From contig NZ_JAUSXO010000001.1 in NCBI RefSeq assembly GCF_030816075.1, positions 248,001 through 312,000 of the forward strand: a DNA stretch of 64,000 nt, in the 5' to 3' direction. The stretch is from Arthrobacter agilis. Lineage in GTDB: Bacteria > Actinomycetota > Actinomycetes > Actinomycetales > Micrococcaceae. Numbering within the stretch: position 1 is the first letter of the stretch; each line of letters starts with the position of its first letter. This document shows positions 1 through 8,747 of the stretch, one piece after another. Under the pieces are notes generated by a model. The model saw only the letters and a list, made by a program, of their open reading frames with translations. It had not been told where the DNA came from and did no database searches. The position numbers and the translations under genes were made by a program.

Positions 1-703
1 CAGCGACGGCGGGGGCCAGGATGTCCGCGTCCTCGTCGCCGAACAGACGGTTCTCGCCTGCGTGTGGGTTGAGCCCGGCGAGGCCGATCGGCTCGTCCGG
101 GTTGCCGAGGGCCTTCGTGAACGCACTGACGAGCTCGATGACGTTGCCGGTGCGCTCCGGCGTGACGTCCTCGATCGCCTGCCGCAGGGAGACGTGGGTG
201 GTGAGGTGGAAGAAGTAGAGGTCGCCCGCGGACAGGACGAGGCTGAAGTTCTCCACCCCGAACTCGTGAGCGAGAAGCTCCGTGTGGCCGGGCCACTTGT
301 GACCGCCGGCGTGCATCGCGGCCTTGTTCAGCGGCGCGGTGACGATGCCCTGGACCTTGCCTTCACGGGCCAGGCGGCAGGCCTCGACGACGAAGCGGTA
401 GGAGCCGTCGCCTGCGGCGGGGCTGAGCTCGCCCAGCTTCACGTCGGCCAGCGACGGCCCGGTCTGCAGGAGCTCGATGATGCCGGGCTCGTTCGTCGCG
501 TCCTCGATGGAGGACAGCACGCGGACCTTGTCCGGGTCGCCGCCCACGTTGGACACGCCCTGGCGCATGGCGGCCTCGTCGCCGATAACGACCGGCACGC
601 ATTCCTGCCGGATGTCGTCGTGCCCGAGCAGTGATTTCGCGGTGATCTCCGGCCCGATGCCGGCGACGTCGCCGAGGGTGACGGCGAGGGTGGGGATGCT
701 CAT
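1..703 (-). CDS. pdxA2: PdxA2-type 4-phospho-D-threonate/erythronate dehydrogenase (3' end cut by window)
   Basis: Only the first 234 codons are present; the C-terminus lies beyond position 1. The N-terminus (MSIPTLAVTLGDVAGIGPEI) is the classic PdxA opening, followed by a TAPLNKAAMHAGG segment and GHTELLAH, which carry substrate- and metal-binding residues in this family. PdxA proper makes the PLP precursor, but next to a DUF1537 kinase and a KdgT permease the known paralogue PdxA2 oxidises 4-phospho-D-threonate or -erythronate, yielding DHAP after decarboxylation. The ATG (703-701) overlaps the kinase stop as ATGA, so the two are probably translationally coupled. Family assignment is firm; the PdxA2 role is inferred from context. 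Confidence 0.9.
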   Translation of the reverse strand, partial: MSIPTLAVTLGDVAGIGPEITAKSLLGHDDIRQECVPVVIGDEAAMRQGVSNVGGDPDKVRVLSSIEDATNEPGIIELLQTGPSLADVKLGELSPAAGDGSYRFVVEACRLAREGKVQGIVTAPLNKAAMHAGGHKWPGHTELLAHEFGVENFSLVLSAGDLYFFHLTTHVSLRQAIEDVTPERTGNVIELVSAFTKALGNPDEPIGLAGLNPHAGENRLFGDEDADILAPAVA

Positions 704-1995
704 GAGGATGCCTCCGTTGACTGGGCGAGGATGGTGAGGGTTCGGGTGAGTTCGGTGACGGTGTCGAGCAGGGCGGTGACCGGCCCGAAGCCGCCGGCCT
801 TCGTGACGACAATCTTCCCAGCCGCGGTGCCGCCTTCGACGACGCCGACCGGGATACCCTCCTGGATGGCACCGGTGATACGCAGCGCCTGGGCGCGTGT
901 GGCGTCGAGGACCGCGCGGGCTCCGTCGCCGCCGACGAGTACCAGGGCTCCGACGGACGTGCGGGCCAGGGTCTGCTGCACCACCGAGGCGAGACTGCGG
1001 GCGATGGCGGCACCGCTGAGGGTCACGGACCCGCCGACCGCCTCGGGGGAGGTGATGACGACGACCCGCGGGAGGGACTCCGGGAGGTCGAGTTCTGCTG
1101 AGGCCCACTGCGCGAGCCGGTTCGGCTGGTCGAGCAGTGACTCGTCGGGCTGCAGGATGCGGAGGTCGGACGGGTCCACGTGGTCGCGCAGGTGATCGGT
1201 CTGGGCGCGGGCGACGTCGTGCAGCGAACTGACGACGACGACGATGCGCTGCCCCTGCGCGGCGGGTGCCGGTTCGGGTGGAGTCAGCACGGTGGCATCA
1301 TCGGCCCACGCCGTTGCCAGTGCGGCGGCGAGGCCGGCCGACCCGGCGGGGATCGCCGTCGGGCCGGCGACGACGAGCGCGGCCGCGAGGGTGAGGAGGT
1401 CGCTATCGGACGCCGCGTTGACGATGACGACACCGTCACCCGCCGCTTCGCGCAGCGCCTGGGCGTCTGCCTCGGGTGAGCCACTGAGGCTGATCGTCGT
1501 CGTGCCCGGCATGAGCTGCGAGAACTCGCTTGTCGGGACCGGGGTTACCGGATCCCGGCCCGCGGGGGAGTCCTCCACGGGTCCGCCGTTGACGCGCAGC
1601 AGGCCGTTCTCGATGGTCCGGCCCATCGCCGGGTAGGCCGGGCACACGACGGCGAAGCAGCCGGGGTGTTGCTCCTGCCAGGCGTCCATGGAACCGGCGA
1701 TCTGTGCCGGGACGCTGCCGCGCATGGTGGAGTCGATCTTCAGGTACAGGCTGTTCGCCCCCGCGGCGATCAGGTTCCTGATGGCGCTCGCCGTGGCCTG
1801 ACGGGCAGCTGCAGGATCCATAGCGCGGGCGTCGGTGTTGACGGCCAGGGCGCTGCCGGGCTCCACCGAGTCCGGGAGCAGTTCGCCCAGCAGCAGCCGG
1901 GAGGGCCAGCCGGTGCGGGAGAACTGGACCACGGAGTCGGTGGCGCCGGTGACGTCGTCGGCCGCGATGCCGACGATGGGTGCGGAAGGTGTCAC
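700..1995 (-). CDS. DUF1537 four-carbon acid sugar kinase (D-threonate/D-erythronate kinase type)
   Basis: This 431-aa protein starts with GIAADDVTGATDS, the N-terminal substrate-domain signature of DUF1537 kinases, and has KIDSTMRG at about residue 88, the family's TDSTLRG-like motif. A C-terminal nucleotide-binding half contains GGDGARAVLDA and GTAAGKIVVTKAGGFG. These enzymes phosphorylate D-threonate, D-erythronate or related acids at O4, giving the substrate for the PdxA2 encoded just downstream. The GTG start (1995-1993) overlaps the permease stop as GTGA and the stop overlaps pdxA2, so all three genes form one coupled unit. Substrate stereochemistry cannot be read from sequence, so no DtnK/DenK symbol is given. 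Confidence 0.9.
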   Translation of the reverse strand: MTPSAPIVGIAADDVTGATDSVVQFSRTGWPSRLLLGELLPDSVEPGSALAVNTDARAMDPAAARQATASAIRNLIAAGANSLYLKIDSTMRGSVPAQIAGSMDAWQEQHPGCFAVVCPAYPAMGRTIENGLLRVNGGPVEDSPAGRDPVTPVPTSEFSQLMPGTTTISLSGSPEADAQALREAAGDGVVIVNAASDSDLLTLAAALVVAGPTAIPAGSAGLAAALATAWADDATVLTPPEPAPAAQGQRIVVVVSSLHDVARAQTDHLRDHVDPSDLRILQPDESLLDQPNRLAQWASAELDLPESLPRVVVITSPEAVGGSVTLSGAAIARSLASVVQQTLARTSVGALVLVGGDGARAVLDATRAQALRITGAIQEGIPVGVVEGGTAAGKIVVTKAGGFGPVTALLDTVTELTRTLTILAQSTEASS

Positions 1996-3077
1996 GGCCG
2001 GTCGTCGCCCTGCGTTCGACGGGGACGGTCGGTCGGGGCCGACGGGTCGCCCGCGGGTGGGAGCTCGGAGGCGGACGTCGGGGTCACTGCAACGGCGTCG
2101 TCCGTGTCCAGCCCGCCCTGGCGTTTGAGCACCCAGGTGGCGAGGAGCGGGGCGAAGATCGCCGTGACCAGGACCGCCGAGGCGACCTGCGCCGTCGCGA
2201 CTTCCACGAACGGGGAGAAGGTCGGGTCAGCCGCGGCGACGATGGCCGGCGTGGCGATCGAGTTGCCCGCCGTCGTCGCCGAGGCGATGCCGATACCGGA
2301 CTTGATGCCGCGGCGGAGGACGAACCGGTAGCCGATGTAGACGAGGGTGCCGGTGATAAGGGTAGCGGCGAGGCCGACGAAGATGCCGCTGATGCCGCCG
2401 GTGATGACGTTGCGGAGGTCGATGCCGGTGCCGAGGGCGAACGCGAAGAACGGGATGACGATGTTCGGAACCGGCCGCATGACCTCGGTCCATTTGGCGT
2501 CGAGGTTACCGACGATGAAGCCAAGGATCAGAGGGATGACGGCGGCGAGGAGGGTAAGGAACGGGATGTTGCCGAGGCCCGAGATGCCGAGGAAGAGCAG
2601 GGTGAAGAAGGGGCCGTCGTTGATGGCCGAGGCCATGTAGGCGCCGCGGTCGCGGTAGTCGCCGTAGCGGCCGGTGAAGGCGAGCCAGAGGCCGCCGTTG
2701 CTGTTGTCGAAGCTGGCCAGCAGGGCGAGGATCGAGATCCCGAGGATGCCCTCGACGCCGACGACCAGGCCGAGGGTGGCCACGAGGGCGGCGGGGATGA
2801 TCGTCTTGAACAGCAGGACGACGCCGGTGGTCGCGAGGACGGGGCCCGAAGCCTTCGCGGTGATCTGCATGCCGGTGGCGAAGATCAGGACGGCGATCAG
2901 CGGCAGGGCCGAGTCGGCGAAGAGGGCGGTGGTGAAGCTGCCGAGTTCGAGGAAGCCGGGGGCGAACGTCCCGACGATCGAGCCGAGGATCAGGGGGATC
3001 AGCATGAGTCCGCCGGGGATGCGGTTCATGCCGTCGAACAGGGGGATGCGGGACTTCGGAAGCGATTCGGCTGCCAT
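1992..3077 (-). CDS. kdgT: KdgT-family 2-keto-3-deoxygluconate-type permease
   Basis: This 361-aa membrane protein has about ten hydrophobic segments and family signatures such as IPGGLMLIPLILGSI near residue 20, ASFDNSNGGLW near 140 and SATTAGNSIATPAIVA near 270. KdgT proteins import 2-keto-3-deoxygluconate by proton symport. As the first gene of an operon with a DUF1537 kinase and PdxA2, it more likely brings in a tetronate. The last 35 residues form a polar Pro/Asp/Arg-rich cytoplasmic tail. An AGAGAGAAG purine stretch lies upstream of the ATG. The upstream region carries repeated GTAC motifs that may be an operator. Confidence 0.9.
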   Translation of the reverse strand: MAAESLPKSRIPLFDGMNRIPGGLMLIPLILGSIVGTFAPGFLELGSFTTALFADSALPLIAVLIFATGMQITAKASGPVLATTGVVLLFKTIIPAALVATLGLVVGVEGILGISILALLASFDNSNGGLWLAFTGRYGDYRDRGAYMASAINDGPFFTLLFLGISGLGNIPFLTLLAAVIPLILGFIVGNLDAKWTEVMRPVPNIVIPFFAFALGTGIDLRNVITGGISGIFVGLAATLITGTLVYIGYRFVLRRGIKSGIGIASATTAGNSIATPAIVAAADPTFSPFVEVATAQVASAVLVTAIFAPLLATWVLKRQGGLDTDDAVAVTPTSASELPPAGDPSAPTDRPRRTQGDDRP

Positions 3078-3126
3078 GGCGAATCTTCTCTCTGTACGGG
3101 AGGTCTCTGTGCGGACGGAGGAGTGC

Positions 3127-3152
3127 GTACAACTAGTACGGACACGATGTAC
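3127..3152 (-). promoter_or_regulatory. Possible operator: three GTAC motifs upstream of the tetronate operon
   Basis: Three GTAC tetramers occur at 3127-3130, 3136-3139 and 3149-3152, the first two as an inverted pair around an ACTAGT core. On the minus strand the segment TAGTTGTACGC is close to the TNGTNNNACNA pattern of FadR-subfamily GntR regulators, which often control sugar-acid operons. No regulator gene is adjacent in the window, so this is only a candidate site. Confidence 0.3.
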
Positions 3153-3281
3153 CTACTGTAGGCCGCGTGGGGCACGTCACACAAGAAGCGGCCGCGAGGA
3201 GTCATCCGTTCGCTCGGCAGTGCAGAAGACTTTGTAGTCTTCGCTGCCGTGGCACACGTCCACCTGATCTGACGGGAACCG

Positions 3282-3341
3282 ATGATGAGCACCACCTTGA
3301 ACGGCGACCGCGGGTGCCGCGTCGCCCGCGCCGAGCAGTGA
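3282..3341 (+). CDS. Possible short upstream leader ORF coupled to the GT2 gene
   Basis: ATGATGAGC at 3282 opens a 19-codon frame that ends with TGA at 3339-3341. That stop overlaps the proposed GTG start (3338) of the glycosyltransferase as GTGA, the same coupling geometry seen elsewhere in the window. A weak purine run (ACGGGAA) precedes it. The peptide has no recognisable family. It may be a leader that re-initiates ribosomes on the GT2 start, which lacks a clear Shine-Dalgarno, or it may be chance. Confidence 0.25.
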   Translation: MMSTTLNGDRGCRVARAEQ

Positions 3342-4150
3342 CCCCGTCGACGACCGCCGCGTCGGCACTGGTGGTCATCCCCGCGTTCGGTTCGCCGGAG
3401 CTGACCGATGCGGTGGTGCGTGACCTGTGCCGCGACGGGAGCGACCTCGACCCGGCCCTGCGCATCGTGGTGGTCGACAACGCCGGTGACTACGTGCTGC
3501 CCGAGGGGCACATCGAGGTCCACCGGCCGGGGCGCAACCTGCGGTGGATCGGCGCCGCCAACTGGGCTCTGCAGACGGCGTCGCGCGATGGCCATGCGGT
3601 CTGCGTGGTACTGAACAACGACATCCGGCTGTCGCCCGGATTCCTCAACGGATTGCTCGCACCCTTCTCGACAGCGGACGACATCGCGCTCGCGGCGGCC
3701 TGTTACGACGATTTCTGGCTCCACCAGCGGGCCTCTGCGATCCCGGGTACCGCTGCGGAGTACGTCCCGCGCGACGTGCTGCGCGACGTCGACTTCTGCG
3801 ACGGCACCGCCCTAGCGTTCGCGGTGCCCCCCGTCGTCGACCTGGGAGGTCTGGACGAGATCACCTTCCCGCGGCACGGCTACGGCGCGGACATCGACCT
3901 CGCGATGCGCGTGCGGGCGGCCGGCCTGCGGTGCGTCGTCACGGAGGGCGCCTACGTCTCGCACCTGCGGCGGCAGACGATGAACCGGACCGGTCAGAGC
4001 TCCGAGGGCAACCGGGCGGAGATCCTCCACGGACTGGACGCTAAGTGGGGCGACGGGTGGCGGGCGGACGTCGGGCTCGGCCCGGACTCGTTCCCCGCCC
4101 ACAACACCGGGAGCGGGGCGTCGTGGTACCTGACGGCTCCGGCATGGTGA
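3338..4150 (+). CDS. GT2-like family glycosyltransferase (GT-A fold)
   Basis: The 270-aa product begins with ALVVIPAFGSPELTDAVV, then IVVVDNAG, and a GRNLRWIGAANWAL segment followed by CVVLNNDIRLSPGFL. The NND triplet occupies the position of the metal/nucleotide-sugar-binding DXD motif of GT2 enzymes. A later H-GYGADIDLAMRVRAAG block resembles the rhamnosyl/GT2 acceptor region (ED-like catalytic motif). It probably transfers a sugar from a nucleotide donor in surface glycan synthesis. The frame is open further upstream, but the conserved fold starts only after the GTG at 3338, whose GTGA overlap with a short ORF supports it. The downstream GT4 gene overlaps by 7 bp. Confidence 0.8.
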   Translation: MTPSTTAASALVVIPAFGSPELTDAVVRDLCRDGSDLDPALRIVVVDNAGDYVLPEGHIEVHRPGRNLRWIGAANWALQTASRDGHAVCVVLNNDIRLSPGFLNGLLAPFSTADDIALAAACYDDFWLHQRASAIPGTAAEYVPRDVLRDVDFCDGTALAFAVPPVVDLGGLDEITFPRHGYGADIDLAMRVRAAGLRCVVTEGAYVSHLRRQTMNRTGQSSEGNRAEILHGLDAKWGDGWRADVGLGPDSFPAHNTGSGASWYLTAPAW

Positions 4151-5169
4151 GCCGTCCCGGACGGTCCCCGGGGCGGATCGTCTACGCGGGTTTCGCCACC
4201 CGCCACCACAGCGGCGGCGTGCATGTGATGACCCAGCACGTCCGGCTGCTGCGTGAGCTCGGCCACGAGGCCTGGTTGTGGCTGCCCGACGCGGACGACC
4301 GCACCGACTGGATCGCCGACGACGTGCCGATGGTGTTCGGCGCCACCTCTGCTATTGGCGCCGACGACCTCCTGGTGTTGCCGGAGACACCGACCGTTCA
4401 CGGCCGCGATCCGGCACCCGGAGCGCGCAAGGTCATCTTCAACCAGAACCACTTCTACACCTTCGCGGCCGGCGACCCCGGCGAGGATTTCCCCGGGTGG
4501 ACGCCGGCGCCCGCGCTCTGGGTGGTGTCCGAGGAGAGCCGCGGCGTGCTGTCCGCCGCGCTGCCCGGCCTGCCGGTGAGCGTGGTGCCCAACCCGGTCG
4601 ACGGCGAGCTGTTCGCCCCAGGCCCCGCCGGACAGCTCCGGGTGAGCTGGTTTCCCAAGAAGCGGCCGCGGGAGGCCTCACTGCTGAAGCGGCTGCTGGC
4701 CGACGAGCCACGGCTCTCGGGGGTGGAGCTGGTGGAACTGGTCCAGGCCCCGCGGGCGGAGGTGGCCGCCACCCTGGCGGGCTCGGCCGTCTTCGTCGCC
4801 CTCGGGCACACCGAGAGCTACGGCCTGCCGGTCGCCGAGGCGCTGGCCTCGGGCTGTCTCGTGGTCGGGTACGACGGCGGTGGCGGGCACGAGCTGTTCG
4901 AGGCACCCGGCGCGTGGCGGGTCCCGGACCAGCGACCGCTGCTGATCCGCGACCAGGTGGCGGACCTGATCCAGGACCTCGACGCCCTGGCACCGGTCCG
5001 TGCGGCGAACCGCCGCTGGGTGCTCGACCGCTATCCGTTCGCCCGGACCGGAGCGGCGCTGCAGGAGGCGGTCGCGGCCGCACGGGCCCGGCCCGGCGCT
5101 GACGCCGTGGCCGTGCATCCGGTCGCCTGGCTCGACACCCTCGGCCCGCACTTCACAGCGTATGCGTGA
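4144..5169 (+). CDS. GT4-like (GT-B fold) glycosyltransferase
   Basis: This 341-aa protein starts with RIVYAGFATRHHSGGVHVMTQ, a GT-B N-terminal strand followed by a GGV loop. It later has VSVVPNPVDGELF and a C-terminal GHTESYGLPVAEALASGCLVVGYD, whose E-x7-E arrangement is typical of family 4 retaining enzymes. It is shorter than many GT4 proteins (about 370-400 aa). Translation starts at ATG 4144 inside the end of the GT2 gene, or possibly the in-frame GTG 4147, so the pair is coupled. It converges on the dehydrogenase with only four bases between the stops. Confidence 0.8.
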   Translation: MVSRPGRSPGRIVYAGFATRHHSGGVHVMTQHVRLLRELGHEAWLWLPDADDRTDWIADDVPMVFGATSAIGADDLLVLPETPTVHGRDPAPGARKVIFNQNHFYTFAAGDPGEDFPGWTPAPALWVVSEESRGVLSAALPGLPVSVVPNPVDGELFAPGPAGQLRVSWFPKKRPREASLLKRLLADEPRLSGVELVELVQAPRAEVAATLAGSAVFVALGHTESYGLPVAEALASGCLVVGYDGGGGHELFEAPGAWRVPDQRPLLIRDQVADLIQDLDALAPVRAANRRWVLDRYPFARTGAALQEAVAAARARPGADAVAVHPVAWLDTLGPHFTAYA

Positions 5170-5173
5170 GGAT

Positions 5174-6088
5174 TCAGTGGGCGTCCTTCACCACGTTGAC
5201 GAGGTCCTCGCCGGCCACGTAGCGGCGCACCTGTGCGTTGACCAGCGCGAAGGCTCGTGGGCCGGACTGCGCGATCGAGCCGGCGGCGTGCGGGGTGATG
5301 ATCAGGTTCGGCGCGTTCCACAGCGGGTGATCGGCAGGCAGGGGCTCCGGCTCCATCACGTCCAGGGCGGCGCGCAGCCGCCCGGACGTCAGTTCCGCGA
5401 GCAGTGCCGAGGTGTCGACGACCTTGCCGCGCGCCACGTTGACCAGCAGGGCGCCGTCGGGCATCCGGGAGAGGAACTCTGCGTCGACGAGCCCGGTCGT
5501 GTCCGACGTGAGCGGAACGGTCAGCACCACCACGTCGGCCTCGGGCAGCAGGCCCGGCAGCTCCGACGTCGCGTGGATGCCGTCCCGTGCCGTGTGCGCC
5601 ACGAGCACGGGAACGGCGTCGAAGCTCCGCAGGCGGCGCGCGGTCTGCTCGCCGAGGTCACCGGCGCCGATGATCAGGACGCGCTTGTCGCGCAGGTCGT
5701 CGGCCTCCATCGGGTCCCACCGGCCCTGTCGCTGCGCTTCACCGAAGTGGGGCAGCCGACGCAGCGTGGCCAGGACGACGGCCAGGACCAGTTCGGCGAC
5801 GGCCGAGCCGTGCACCCCACGCGCGCTGCACAGGGTCACGCCGTCCGGGACGTGCTCGAGGATGTCCTCCACGCCGGCACTCGTCAGCTGGGTGACCTCG
5901 AGCTTCGGCATGGCCGCGAACTTCCCGGCGAGGTTGGTGGAGTCCTCGACCTGCGGCACCCAGAAGACGGTCTCTGCCAGGCGCTCGGGCTTGTCGCCCT
6001 CGCCGTCCCAGACGATCACCTCGACCTCATCGGGAAGGGCTCCGAGGAGATTCCGGGCATTCGGGTCGGGTACGCATACGACAGTCAT
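5174..6088 (-). CDS. D-2-hydroxyacid dehydrogenase (NAD-dependent)
   Basis: The 304-aa protein has the family's GAGDLGEQ dinucleotide-binding loop near residue 147, the NVARG segment with the substrate-binding Arg, DVMEPEPLP with the catalytic Glu and TPHAAGS with the catalytic His. Such enzymes interconvert 2-oxo and D-2-hydroxy acids. The gene is convergent with the GT4 gene and divergent from the flavoprotein gene. It has no Shine-Dalgarno; a TACACT box lies six bases before the ATG, which suggests a leaderless transcript. The substrate is unknown. Confidence 0.88.
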   Translation of the reverse strand: MTVVCVPDPNARNLLGALPDEVEVIVWDGEGDKPERLAETVFWVPQVEDSTNLAGKFAAMPKLEVTQLTSAGVEDILEHVPDGVTLCSARGVHGSAVAELVLAVVLATLRRLPHFGEAQRQGRWDPMEADDLRDKRVLIIGAGDLGEQTARRLRSFDAVPVLVAHTARDGIHATSELPGLLPEADVVVLTVPLTSDTTGLVDAEFLSRMPDGALLVNVARGKVVDTSALLAELTSGRLRAALDVMEPEPLPADHPLWNAPNLIITPHAAGSIAQSGPRAFALVNAQVRRYVAGEDLVNVVKDAH

Positions 6089-6094
6089 TTTGTC

Positions 6095-6100
6095 AGTGTA
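6095..6100 (-). promoter_or_regulatory. Putative -10 box of a leaderless promoter for the hydroxyacid dehydrogenase
   Basis: On the minus strand TACACT is followed by GACAAA and then ATG. A TANNNT box 6-7 bases from the start codon, with no ribosome-binding site, is the usual layout of actinobacterial leaderless genes. Confidence 0.45.
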
Positions 6101-6257
6101 AACATTCCCTTGACGAGGCAGGGCTATGGTGAAAACAGGACTTCTACAGAACTGAGAAATTCATCCACGGCGGCGGGAAACACCCCCTGCCGGTGGATCA
6201 GCCGTGCACGTCAGTGCGGTTTCGAAGGCAGAACCGAACTTCTACAGGAGACTCGTC

Positions 6258-7640
6258 ATGGCCATCAAGCAACTCACCTATCCCCACCAGGAGCCGGAGT
6301 TCACCGGCGAGGACACCCGGCTCCGCAACTGGGCCAGGAACTCCCGACTGGGCCCGCCCGGCTCCGTTGTCGCTCCGGCCACCGAGGCGGAGCTGTGCGA
6401 CTTCCTGTCCACCAGTGACGGCCGGGTCCGGATGATCGGGAGCCGGATGTCGCCCGGCAGGATGATCGAGGTCGCGGACGGGGCCGGCACGCTCCTGGAC
6501 CTCAGCAGGCTGAGCGGCCTGATCTCCAGCACCGATGACACCGCGACCTTCGCCGGCTCGACCTCCCTGGCCGAGGTGTACGCGTTCCTCACCGCGCGAG
6601 GGCAGATGCTGGACGCCTCACCCGGGGTGATCGCCGAGCAGACGCTGGCCGGCGCCCTGTCCACCGGAACCCATGGTCAAGGCCTGCAGCAGAGCTCGAT
6701 CGCCGGCGCCGCGCTGGCCATCCGCATGGTGCTGGCCGACGGCACGGTCGCGGAGTTCGACCAGAACCACCCGGACTTCCCCGCCGTCCAGCTCGGCCTC
6801 GGCTCCCTGGGCGTGATCACCGCCGTGACATTGCGTGCACGGGAGTCGATGATCTACACCTGCGTGAAGAAGGCCATCGATGCGGGCACGCTCGAGACGG
6901 ACCTGGAAGCCTGGAATCGGGAGAACATCCTGGTCAAGGCGTGGTGGTTCCCCCAGGAGAACCAGGTCCAGGTGTGGACCGCCAACGAGGCGTCCGACGA
7001 CGAGGTGTCGCGGTACCGGGCCGGCGGCAGTCAGCTCGTGGAGTACGCGACGACCGATACGTCCATGAACAGCACGATCGAGGCAACGCTGCAGCACCTC
7101 CGCGACGACAGCAAGGGTGTCGCCGACAACGGCAAGTCGCTCCGCACGGTGTCGCGTTTCCGGGACTTCACCGATGTCACGGGTGACATCTACCAGGTGT
7201 TCTGCAAGGGGATCGCGACTCCCCAGATCAACGTGGAGATCGGCATCCCGCTCGCCCGGGCCGGAGCGGTGATCAGGAAGATCAAGGACTGGCATGCGGA
7301 GACCCGCCCCCGCATGCACTACCCGGTGATCCTGCGCTGCACCGGCGCGTCCGAGGGATGGCTGAGCCCGTCCAACGGCCAGGACACCTGCTACTTCGGC
7401 TTCGTGGTCTACTACGCGGCCGACGGTTCGCTGTCCGAGGAGGGCGACAGCTTCCTCCGGGCCGTGGAGCGGGCCCTCGCCGAGGAGGGCGGCCGTCCGC
7501 ACTGGGGCAAGTACTTCGACGAGTCTCTCTACGACTGGCCGGCGCTCTACCCCCAGTGGGAAGCGTTCCTCCGGGTGCGCGAGACGCTGGACCCGGAGCA
7601 CAGGTTCGCGAACGCCTTCACCGATGCGCTCCTCGACTGA
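6258..7640 (+). CDS. FAD-linked sugar-lactone/alditol oxidase-like protein (VAO fold)
   Basis: The 460-aa product follows the VAO layout of gulonolactone oxidase, ALO and alditol oxidase: an N-terminal FAD domain with LAGALSTGTHGQGLQ and LGSLGVITAVTL, then a C-terminal ALO domain ending in RPHWGKYFD and DPEHRFANAF. Relatives oxidise aldonolactones or alditols with oxygen or a dehydrogenase acceptor. The segment that normally reads GSGHS or GTRHS, where the His binds FAD covalently, is GSRMSPG here, so histidyl flavinylation looks lost. ATG 6258 is chosen because AGGAG lies just upstream; an earlier in-frame ATG at 6204 has no such site. Its neighbour is a GT8 gene 33 bp downstream. Confidence 0.8.
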   Translation: MAIKQLTYPHQEPEFTGEDTRLRNWARNSRLGPPGSVVAPATEAELCDFLSTSDGRVRMIGSRMSPGRMIEVADGAGTLLDLSRLSGLISSTDDTATFAGSTSLAEVYAFLTARGQMLDASPGVIAEQTLAGALSTGTHGQGLQQSSIAGAALAIRMVLADGTVAEFDQNHPDFPAVQLGLGSLGVITAVTLRARESMIYTCVKKAIDAGTLETDLEAWNRENILVKAWWFPQENQVQVWTANEASDDEVSRYRAGGSQLVEYATTDTSMNSTIEATLQHLRDDSKGVADNGKSLRTVSRFRDFTDVTGDIYQVFCKGIATPQINVEIGIPLARAGAVIRKIKDWHAETRPRMHYPVILRCTGASEGWLSPSNGQDTCYFGFVVYYAADGSLSEEGDSFLRAVERALAEEGGRPHWGKYFDESLYDWPALYPQWEAFLRVRETLDPEHRFANAFTDALLD

Positions 7641-7673
7641 CCCGACCCGCCCACTAGGACAGGAGCACCACCG

Positions 7674-8516
7674 ATGAATGCCTGGGTGACCTTGCTGACT
7701 CAACCCGACTACCTGATCGGGGTTCGGACGCTGCGGGCGTCGCTCGCGGCCTCCGGCAGCACCGCCCCCCTCGTGGTCATGGTGACCGAGGGGATCGACG
7801 AGCAGGCCCGGCGCCTCCTGTTGGACGACGGGTGCCTCCTGCGCGACGTGACACCGCTGCGTCCCGCCGGGGGATCGGCCGACAGCTACGCCAACGCCCG
7901 GTTCGCGGAGGTGTGGACCAAGCTGGCCGTGTGGGGCCTCACGGAGTTCGAGCGCGTCGTCTTCCTGGACGCCGACATGCTGGTCACCCGGAACATGGAC
8001 GAGCTATTCTCACTGGACCTGCCCGACGGCGTCATCGCCGCCTGCCACGCCTGCCGGTGCAACCCGAACCGGATCGCGAGCTATCCGCCGAGCTGGACAC
8101 CCGAGACCTGCTTCTACACGCACTGCCGGGGCGGAGACCACGTCACCGAACCGGGCGCGACGGACAACTACCTGAACGGCGGCTTCCTCGTGCTGGCGCC
8201 CGACGAGGCCGTGTTCACCGACATGGTGGGGCAGCTGGCAGGCGTGGACGATCTGTCGCACTATCCGTTCGCGGAACAGGACTTCCTCAACGAGTACTAC
8301 CGCGACCGCTGGCGTCCGCTGCCCTACGTGTACAACGCGCTGAAGACCCTGCAGCACCAGCACCCCGCGGTCTGGGATCCGGCGTCGGTGAAGAACATCC
8401 ACTACATCATCGACAAGCCGTGGGCGAAGCCGCTCGACTCCACCGATCGGTACGTCGAGGTGAACCGGCTCTGGTGGGAAATGGCAGAGACTCTGGGCGC
8501 ACCCGTCGGCTTCTGA
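7674..8516 (+). CDS. GT8 family glycosyltransferase (glycogenin/galactinol-synthase-like)
   Basis: The 280-aa protein has AWVTLLTQPDYLIGVRTL at its N-terminus, VFLDADML with the metal-binding DXD, LNGGFLVLAPD, and HYIIDKPWAK with the C-terminal His used in metal coordination. This motif order is that of GT8 enzymes such as glycogenin and galactinol synthase. An AGGAG lies about nine bases before the ATG. The gene is the last of the glycosyltransferase block; a possible co-expressed partner is the flavoprotein just upstream. The acceptor is unknown. Confidence 0.85.
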   Translation: MNAWVTLLTQPDYLIGVRTLRASLAASGSTAPLVVMVTEGIDEQARRLLLDDGCLLRDVTPLRPAGGSADSYANARFAEVWTKLAVWGLTEFERVVFLDADMLVTRNMDELFSLDLPDGVIAACHACRCNPNRIASYPPSWTPETCFYTHCRGGDHVTEPGATDNYLNGGFLVLAPDEAVFTDMVGQLAGVDDLSHYPFAEQDFLNEYYRDRWRPLPYVYNALKTLQHQHPAVWDPASVKNIHYIIDKPWAKPLDSTDRYVEVNRLWWEMAETLGAPVGF

Positions 8517-8747
8517 CCCCGCGACGAAGTGCTCAGTCCCGACCCCGCTACCCCTATAGGAGTTCGCACCCGCTGGATTTCGCGTCACCAGGATGTGCGT
8601 CCGCATGGCGGTATCCGGTCCTCTTCGAGTTGTCGCCGCCAACAGCGCATATGACAGTTTTTGGTGGTATGGCAAGATCGCTGAGTCCTTCGGGTGCCCG
8701 TGCCCGGGGGCGAGATCTAAACTTGAACCTCACCTGCGCCCGCCTGG

